Below, piece by piece: positions 51,559 through 55,893 of a stretch of 55,893 bases of DNA. The translations under genes and the position numbers were made by a program. Under the pieces are notes generated by a model. It worked only from the letters and a program-made list of their open reading frames with translations. It did no database searches and was not told the DNA's origin. This stretch comes from Bacteroidales bacterium (lineage in GTDB: Bacteria; Bacteroidota; Bacteroidia; Bacteroidales; Muribaculaceae), in assembly GCA_900766975.1 (NCBI GenBank), contig CAAFXO010000055.1, positions 1 through 55,893 of the forward strand, read 5' to 3'. Positions within the stretch are counted from its first letter, which is position 1; the number at the start of each line of letters is the position of its first letter.

Positions 51559-53220
51559 ATGTTACAAGACTTATGGAACAACAATCGCATGGTGGCGATG
51601 CTCCTTGCGATTCTCGTGGTGGTGGTGCCCTTCCTTATCTACTATGCGGTAGAGGCGAAGAAAAATCACCCGAAGGGACTGATTTCCGCAGCACTCTCCA
51701 ACATGGGTGAGCGTTTCGGCTACTACATTATGAACGCCGTGCTCTTGCTCTTCCTATGCTCCAAGTTTGGCATTAGCGACGACTTGGCAGGCTGGATTTA
51801 CGCTGTGTTTTATTTCCTCATCTATGTGCTGAGCCTACCGGGCGGTATGGTGGCCGACCGATTGGGCAACTTTAAGGGCACCATTATCGCCGGTTTGATG
51901 GTAATGGCATTGGGTTATGTGATTATCTCCATACCTGTGTTTGGTGGTAATCCGGGCGCAGTGCCCACTTGGGTGCTGGTGCTCACCTGCTTTGCGCTAC
52001 TGCTGATCGCCATCGGCAATGGCTTGTTTAAGGGCAACCTGCAAGCCATAGTAGGTCAGATGTACGACAACTTTGAAGCCGAAGAAGCCAAGAAGGGGCC
52101 TGAAGCACTTGCATTGGCAAAGACCCGCCGCGACAGTGGTTTCCAGATCTTCTATGTGTTTATCAATATCGGTGGTGTGATTGCCCCGTTTGTGGCTCCG
52201 CTTTTGCGTAGCGCATTGCTCAAGATGGAAGGCTTCATCTATAATGCCGACCTCCCCCGCTTGTGCCACAGTTTCCTCGAAGGCTCGCTCCAAGGCGAAG
52301 GTATGAACAACCTTCAAGAGCTGGCTCAAAAATCGGTGATTGATGGCAATGTGGGCGATTTGGCAGTGTTCTGCACCAACTATTTGGAGAGTTTTAATAC
52401 CGGTGTTCACTATTCATTTGTGGCATCTGCATTGGCTATGGTGGCATCGTTGATCATTTTCCTTGTCACTAAGAAAGCGCTCCCCAACCCCATCAAGAAA
52501 GAGAAGACTGCAAAAGTCAGCACCGAGCAAGTGGCAACCGACGCTAAGGAAATCCGTCAACGCATGTTTGCCCTCTTTGCAGTGCTTGGTGTGGCAGTGT
52601 TCTTCTGGTTCTCCTTCCACCAAAATGGTCAATCGCTGTCAGTGTTTGCTCGCGACTTCTGCAACACCGAAGCCATTGCCCCCGAAATTTGGCAATGCAT
52701 CAACCCCTTCTTTGTGATTGTGCTCACCCCGATTATTATGATTGTGTTTGGCGCATTGGCAAAGCGTGGTAAAGAGATCTCCACTCCCAAGAAGATTGCA
52801 TTAGGTATGTTTATCACCGCATGCGCTTATTTGTTCTTGATTGGCATTTCTATAGTGAACAACTATCCTTCAGGCGAAGAATTTAAGGGACTTTCTGAAG
52901 CTGTGAAAGTTTCGATGAAGGCAGGTCCATGGGTGCTGATTGTTACTTACTTCTTCCTCACTGTGGCAGAATTGTTTATCTCTCCGTTGGGCTTGTCGTT
53001 TGTGTCGAAGATTGCTCCTCAGCATCTGCAAGGTATTTGCCAAGGCTTGTGGCTTTGCGCCACAGCTATCGGCAACCTCTTCATAGCCCTTGGAGTGACC
53101 ATGCTCAATAGCTTCCCGCATCAATGGGAATGTTGGGCAGTGTTTGCCGGCTTCTGCCTCTTGTCGATGAGTGTGATGCTCGGTATGCTCAAGTGGTTGG
53201 AGCGCGTTACTCAGAAGTAA
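51559..53220 (+). CDS. POT/PTR-family proton-dependent peptide transporter
   Basis: The 553-residue protein has about 14 membrane segments and the POT signature at the start (LSNMGERFGYYIMNAVLLLF, the ExxERFxYY form) with GNGLFKGNLQAIVGQMY as the second PTR2 block. Such carriers import di- and tripeptides with protons. A cytoplasmic stretch of about 60 residues (about 225-285) interrupts the membrane part. Codon use is noticeably different from neighbours (more ATT, TTT and TTG), which may point to a different origin or expression level. It is downstream of a porin and upstream of mscL in convergent orientation. Confidence 0.92.
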   Translation: MLQDLWNNNRMVAMLLAILVVVVPFLIYYAVEAKKNHPKGLISAALSNMGERFGYYIMNAVLLLFLCSKFGISDDLAGWIYAVFYFLIYVLSLPGGMVADRLGNFKGTIIAGLMVMALGYVIISIPVFGGNPGAVPTWVLVLTCFALLLIAIGNGLFKGNLQAIVGQMYDNFEAEEAKKGPEALALAKTRRDSGFQIFYVFINIGGVIAPFVAPLLRSALLKMEGFIYNADLPRLCHSFLEGSLQGEGMNNLQELAQKSVIDGNVGDLAVFCTNYLESFNTGVHYSFVASALAMVASLIIFLVTKKALPNPIKKEKTAKVSTEQVATDAKEIRQRMFALFAVLGVAVFFWFSFHQNGQSLSVFARDFCNTEAIAPEIWQCINPFFVIVLTPIIMIVFGALAKRGKEISTPKKIALGMFITACAYLFLIGISIVNNYPSGEEFKGLSEAVKVSMKAGPWVLIVTYFFLTVAELFISPLGLSFVSKIAPQHLQGICQGLWLCATAIGNLFIALGVTMLNSFPHQWECWAVFAGFCLLSMSVMLGMLKWLERVTQK

Positions 53221-53254
53221 GCATGTAGGCTCTACGCCTCATTTGTAATGTCAT

Positions 53255-53294
53255 AAAAAAGAGGGTGCATCAGAATTTTGATACACCCTCTTTT
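53255..53294. terminator. Bidirectional terminator between POT gene and mscL
   Basis: AAAAAAGAGGGTG (53255-53267) and CACCCTCTTTT (53284-53294) form a GC-centred stem with A and T tails on both sides, a classical two-way intrinsic terminator for convergent genes. Confidence 0.9.
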
Positions 53295-53308
53295 GTTATT
53301 TTTATTGT

Positions 53309-53740
53309 TTATTTCTCTTTATTGAGAAGGTCGCGGATCTCGGTGAGGAGTTTTTCTTCAGCTGAGGGTTCGGGGGCAGGAGCTGCAGCCTCTTCCTCTT
53401 TCTTTTTTCTTGTGAGCTTCATAGCATAGCGCATAGTCACGAAGATGCAGAACGCGATGATGAAGAAGTCGACAATATTCTGGATGAACATACCATATTT
53501 CAATGCACATTCCTCAACCAACACGACGCCATCAGGACCCAACTTTTCCGGGGTAATAACCCATTTGAGTGATGAGAAACTGTTTCCACCTGTGATTACG
53601 GAGATCAGAGGCATCAAGACATCGTTGACCAGCGAAGTCACGATCTTGCCGAATGCACCGCCTACGATAACACCGATCGCCATATCCACCACATTGCCCT
53701 TGAGGGCGAAAGCTTTGAAATCTTCAATAAATTTTCCCAT
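53309..53740 (-). CDS. mscL: Large-conductance mechanosensitive channel
   Basis: MscL opens under membrane tension to release solutes on osmotic downshock. The 143-residue protein begins MGKFIEDFKAFALKGNVVDM, followed by the pore helix AIGVIVGGAFGKIVTSLVND. A second membrane helix (about 77-98, FFIIAFCIFVTMRYA) and a C-terminal helix (EEKLLTEIRDLLNK) complete the fold. The length is normal. It has its own minus-strand promoter (53809-53840), and the small-RNA-like copy B lies upstream, transcribed in the same direction. Confidence 0.97.
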   Translation of the reverse strand: MGKFIEDFKAFALKGNVVDMAIGVIVGGAFGKIVTSLVNDVLMPLISVITGGNSFSSLKWVITPEKLGPDGVVLVEECALKYGMFIQNIVDFFIIAFCIFVTMRYAMKLTRKKKEEEAAAPAPEPSAEEKLLTEIRDLLNKEK

Positions 53741-53808
53741 AGGTCTGTCTGTTTATTGTTATTATTGTTAATTCGCTCTAAAGACTGCTGTCGATCTTTG
53801 AATTAGTG

Positions 53809-53840
53809 CAAAGTTAATGTTTTATCTCCATACCGCCAAA
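53809..53840 (-). promoter_or_regulatory. Promoter of mscL
   Basis: On the minus strand TTTG (53840-53837), a 20-nt spacer and TAACTTTG (53816-53809) match the consensus. Confidence 0.75.
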
Positions 53841-53859
53841 TAGATGTGTAAAATGAGAG

Positions 53860-53870
53860 GGAACGCGCTC
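53860..53870 (-). repeat. Degenerate copy of the gene-end repeat, inverted
   Basis: GGAACGCGCTC is the reverse complement of the first 11 bases of GAGCGCGTTCCTTAA; the TTAA part is changed. It lies just upstream of the mscL -33 box. Confidence 0.6.
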
Positions 53871-53895
53871 TAAGAATGCAAATATATAGGTACAA

Positions 53896-53992
53896 AAAAA
53901 AATTGATTGTCATCCCGACAACCAATCTTGCGTTAACCTTAAAATCTAATACCATGAAAAACTCAATGCAAAAGTACAAAACATTTTTAAAA
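53896..53992 (-). ncRNA. Small-RNA-like element, copy B
   Basis: The minus strand of this block is identical over 97 bp to 47694-47790. It has the -7 box TACTTTTG (53976-53969) and the terminator stem (53926-53917 with 53911-53902) followed by at least seven T on that strand. A transcript of about 68 nt (about 53963 to 53896) is predicted, running toward mscL and away from the dipeptidase gene. The sequence further upstream (ATTATGTTTTATAGCATTG against ATTTTATGTTTTACAACATTA) is similar but not identical, so the copies diverge outside the element. Confidence 0.65.
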
Positions 53993-54024
53993 CAATGCTA
54001 TAAAACATAATTTATTTTTCTAAA

Positions 54025-54079
54025 TTTAACTCATTTTAACATTATAATTTTTAGAACATTTATTTTTAACTCATTTTAA
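54025..54079. repeat. Two direct copies of TTTAACTCATTTTAA
   Basis: The 15-mer occurs at 54025-54039 and 54065-54079, 40 bp apart. Its reverse complement with one change (TTAAAATGTGTTAAA) is found at 15826-15840. The role is unknown. Confidence 0.55.
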
Positions 54080-54167
54080 GCCACAAGATATGCTCTTAGA
54101 GTGTGTAATGCTCCGAAAGTAAAATGTCAAAGGGATGTGAATTGGCTATATTCTCAGAAATTTTTGC

Positions 54168-54175
54168 TATATTTG
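54168..54175 (+). promoter_or_regulatory. -7 box of the dipeptidase gene
   Basis: TATATTTG matches the consensus 66 bp before the ATG. A TTG lies about 23 nt upstream, slightly further than usual. Confidence 0.5.
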
Positions 54176-54240
54176 TGCGATTTGTAAATAAAGCAAAGAG
54201 GTTGAACCCAAAAACCATCAAAACACAATAAAATATAGAC

Positions 54241-55890
54241 ATGAATAAGACATTCATTTCGGTGGCGATAGCGGCCATAGCAGCTGCCACCTATTCGGTA
54301 GATGCCGAGGCATGTACCAACTTGATAGCCGGCAAAGGGGCTACAACCGACGGGTCGGTCATGGTGACCTACTCAGCCGATTCACACAGTCTTTATGGCA
54401 TGTTGCATCATGCCAAGGCGGGCAAGCATGCCAAAGGAGAAATGCGCCGCATCACCGAGTGGGACACCGGCAAATACCTTGGCGAGATCCCCGAAGCCGA
54501 AGAGACCTACAATGTAGTGGGCAATATGAATGAGCACCAGCTCGTGATAGCCGAATCGACATGGGGAGGTCACAAAGAATTGGAAGACACTACCGGCAAT
54601 TCGATCATGGACTATGGTTCGCTGATCTATGTCACCTTGGAGCGTGCCAAGACAGCACGCGAGGCGATCAAGATCATGACCGATCTGGTAGAGAAATATG
54701 GCTATGCTTCGAGTGGCGAATCTTTCAGCATCGCCGACAAGAACGAAGTGTGGGTGCTTGAGATGATCGCCAAGGGGGCAGAGAAGGGAGCCGTATGGAT
54801 CGCTGTGCGCATACCCGACAATGCCATCAGCGGCCATGCCAACGAGCCGCGTATCCGCCAAATCGACCTCAAGGACAAGGAGAATGTGATCTATGCCAAA
54901 GATATGATCACCTTCGCCCGCAAGCGAGGATACTTCAGCGGCAAGGATGCCGACTTCTCCTTTGCCGACGCCTACGAAGTGCATTCACCCTCGACACGTC
55001 GCGGCTGCGACGCGCGTGTGTGGAGCTACTTCCGTCGCTTCAACAAGGATGCCGACCGCTATTACGCATGGTGCAACGGCGACAGCAACGAGCCAATGCC
55101 CCTCTATATCATCCCCGACCGCAAGGTGTCGCTCGCCGAGATGGAGACATCGATGCGCGACCATTTCGAGGGGACACCCTTCGAGATGACTTCTGATGTA
55201 GGTGCCGGCTCTTACAAGGTGCCTTATCGCTGGCGTCCGATGGAGTATGAGGTCGAGGGCAAGAAATATTGCATGGAGAGAGCCATCGCCACTCAGCAGA
55301 CCGGCTGGAGCTTCGTGAGCCAGACTCGTTCATGGCTTCCCGACCAGGTGGGCGGCGTGATTTGGTTTGGCACCGACGACACCAATACCACAGTCTATAT
55401 GCCCTTCTATTGCGGCATGACCGAAGTGCCCCGCGAAGTGCAACCGGGCGACATCAATACTTTCTCGATCGAGTCAAACTTCTGGGTGAACAATATCGTA
55501 GCCAACCAGGCATATTATCGCTACGATCAGATGATCGGCGACATCCGCCGTGTGCAGTCGGGCCTCGAGAAGGGGTATATCGACAGCCGCGCGCAGGTGG
55601 AGGCTGAGCTCGTCAAGCTCGTAGAAGCAGGCGATATGGCAGGCTACCGCGCCAAGGTCAACAAAGAGGGGGCCGATATAGCTCGCGGAGCCACCGAAGC
55701 TTATCTCGAACTTGCCAAATATCTCTTCGTGAAGTGCATGGATGGCAACCTGAAGAAGACCGACGAGAATGGCAATTTTATCAAATCGGAATATGGATTG
55801 CCGGTATACCCCTCATTCCCCGGCTATGACAAGAAATATTACGAAAACATCGTCAAAGAGAGCGGCGACCACTTCCTGATCAAGGAATAA
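54241..55890 (+). CDS. C69-family dipeptidase (Ntn hydrolase)
   Basis: The 549-residue protein belongs to peptidase family C69 (PepD-type dipeptidases). Residues 1-24 form a signal peptide and are followed directly by the catalytic Cys in EACTNLIAGKGATTDGSVMV; removal of the leader exposes Cys25 as the N-terminal nucleophile. Conserved downstream blocks include WVLEMIAKG, SPSTRRGCDARVWSYFRRF, SFVSQTRSW and VIWFGTDDTN. The leader suggests action in the periplasm or at the surface, where it would cut dipeptides and release amino acids. The POT peptide transporter upstream fits this role. The gene ends three bases before the window edge. Confidence 0.93.
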   Translation: MNKTFISVAIAAIAAATYSVDAEACTNLIAGKGATTDGSVMVTYSADSHSLYGMLHHAKAGKHAKGEMRRITEWDTGKYLGEIPEAEETYNVVGNMNEHQLVIAESTWGGHKELEDTTGNSIMDYGSLIYVTLERAKTAREAIKIMTDLVEKYGYASSGESFSIADKNEVWVLEMIAKGAEKGAVWIAVRIPDNAISGHANEPRIRQIDLKDKENVIYAKDMITFARKRGYFSGKDADFSFADAYEVHSPSTRRGCDARVWSYFRRFNKDADRYYAWCNGDSNEPMPLYIIPDRKVSLAEMETSMRDHFEGTPFEMTSDVGAGSYKVPYRWRPMEYEVEGKKYCMERAIATQQTGWSFVSQTRSWLPDQVGGVIWFGTDDTNTTVYMPFYCGMTEVPREVQPGDINTFSIESNFWVNNIVANQAYYRYDQMIGDIRRVQSGLEKGYIDSRAQVEAELVKLVEAGDMAGYRAKVNKEGADIARGATEAYLELAKYLFVKCMDGNLKKTDENGNFIKSEYGLPVYPSFPGYDKKYYENIVKESGDHFLIKE

Positions 55891-55893
55891 TCC

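Larger units (their letters stand above)
53741..54240. other. AT-rich 500-bp spacer, divergent control region
   Basis: The spacer contains the mscL promoter (53809-53840), a degenerate copy of the gene-end repeat (53860-53870), small-RNA-like copy B (53896-53992), two TTTAACTCATTTTAA copies (54025, 54065), and the -7 box of the dipeptidase gene (54168-54175). I see no gene in it. Confidence 0.8.

Overview
This window reads as a chromosomal segment of an anaerobic member of the Bacteroidales, perhaps Muribaculaceae-like (the family is inferred from overall gene content, not from a marker). The evidence is: promoters of the Bacteroidota type (TTTG, a 19-20 nt spacer, then TAnnTTTG) in front of many genes; proteins with type IX secretion (T9SS) C-terminal sorting domains; a long SecA; GYF_2/TM2 proteins; a Lnb-type (DUF4105) protein; and many close Bacteroidota family matches. 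Most of the sequence is of medium to high GC and densely coding. Three patches are AT-rich: 15.8-17.0 kb, 47.3-48.5 kb and 53.8-54.2 kb. I see no rRNA, tRNA, CRISPR array, transposase or prophage.

Layout: (1) 1-9.6 kb, minus strand: three large secreted proteins, namely an M6-type metalloprotease and two fibronectin/adhesin-domain proteins; the last runs off the left edge. A Crp/Fnr-type regulator is divergent from them, with an Fnr-like palindrome between. (2) 10.4-13.6 kb, minus: pta-ackA (acetate/ATP formation), then lgt. (3) 13.7-20.1 kb, plus: an LptF/LptG permease, a three-gene AT-rich DUF3791/DUF3990 module that looks like a mobile toxin-type unit, an AraC regulator and an outer-membrane receptor. 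(4) 20.3-31.2 kb, plus: aspS, Nif3-like, zinc-ribbon coiled coil, queD-queE-queC, manA-queF (the set for making preQ1, precursor of queuosine), a TM2 protein, topoisomerase IV subunit A and a DUF3316-like protein. (5) 47.3 down to 31.3 kb, minus: an unusually long run of twelve genes with gaps of at most 48 bp: rluB-like, asnS, Lnb-like, a degenerate phosphatase-family protein, secA, two GYF_2 membrane proteins, and pseB-pseC-pseF/H-pseG-pseI. The last five encode all six steps from UDP-GlcNAc to CMP-pseudaminic acid, two of them fused in one polypeptide. (6) 47.3-55.9 kb: a HigB/HigA-type toxin-antitoxin pair, aspA, a porin, a POT peptide transporter, mscL and a C69 dipeptidase, fitting peptide and amino-acid use.

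The most interesting non-coding signal is a 97-bp element present twice in opposite orientation (47694-47790 and 53896-53992). Each copy carries a Bacteroidota -7 box, about 45 nt of conserved sequence and a perfect intrinsic terminator, so it looks like a multicopy small RNA gene about 68 nt long. A second family is the 15-mer GAGCGCGTTCCTTAA, perfect three times and degenerate elsewhere, always at gene ends. The strongest protein observations are the PseF-PseH fusion, the phosphatase-family protein that has lost its metal ligands, the 104-nt overlap in front of it, and the DUF3791-DUF3990-DUF3791-like module.
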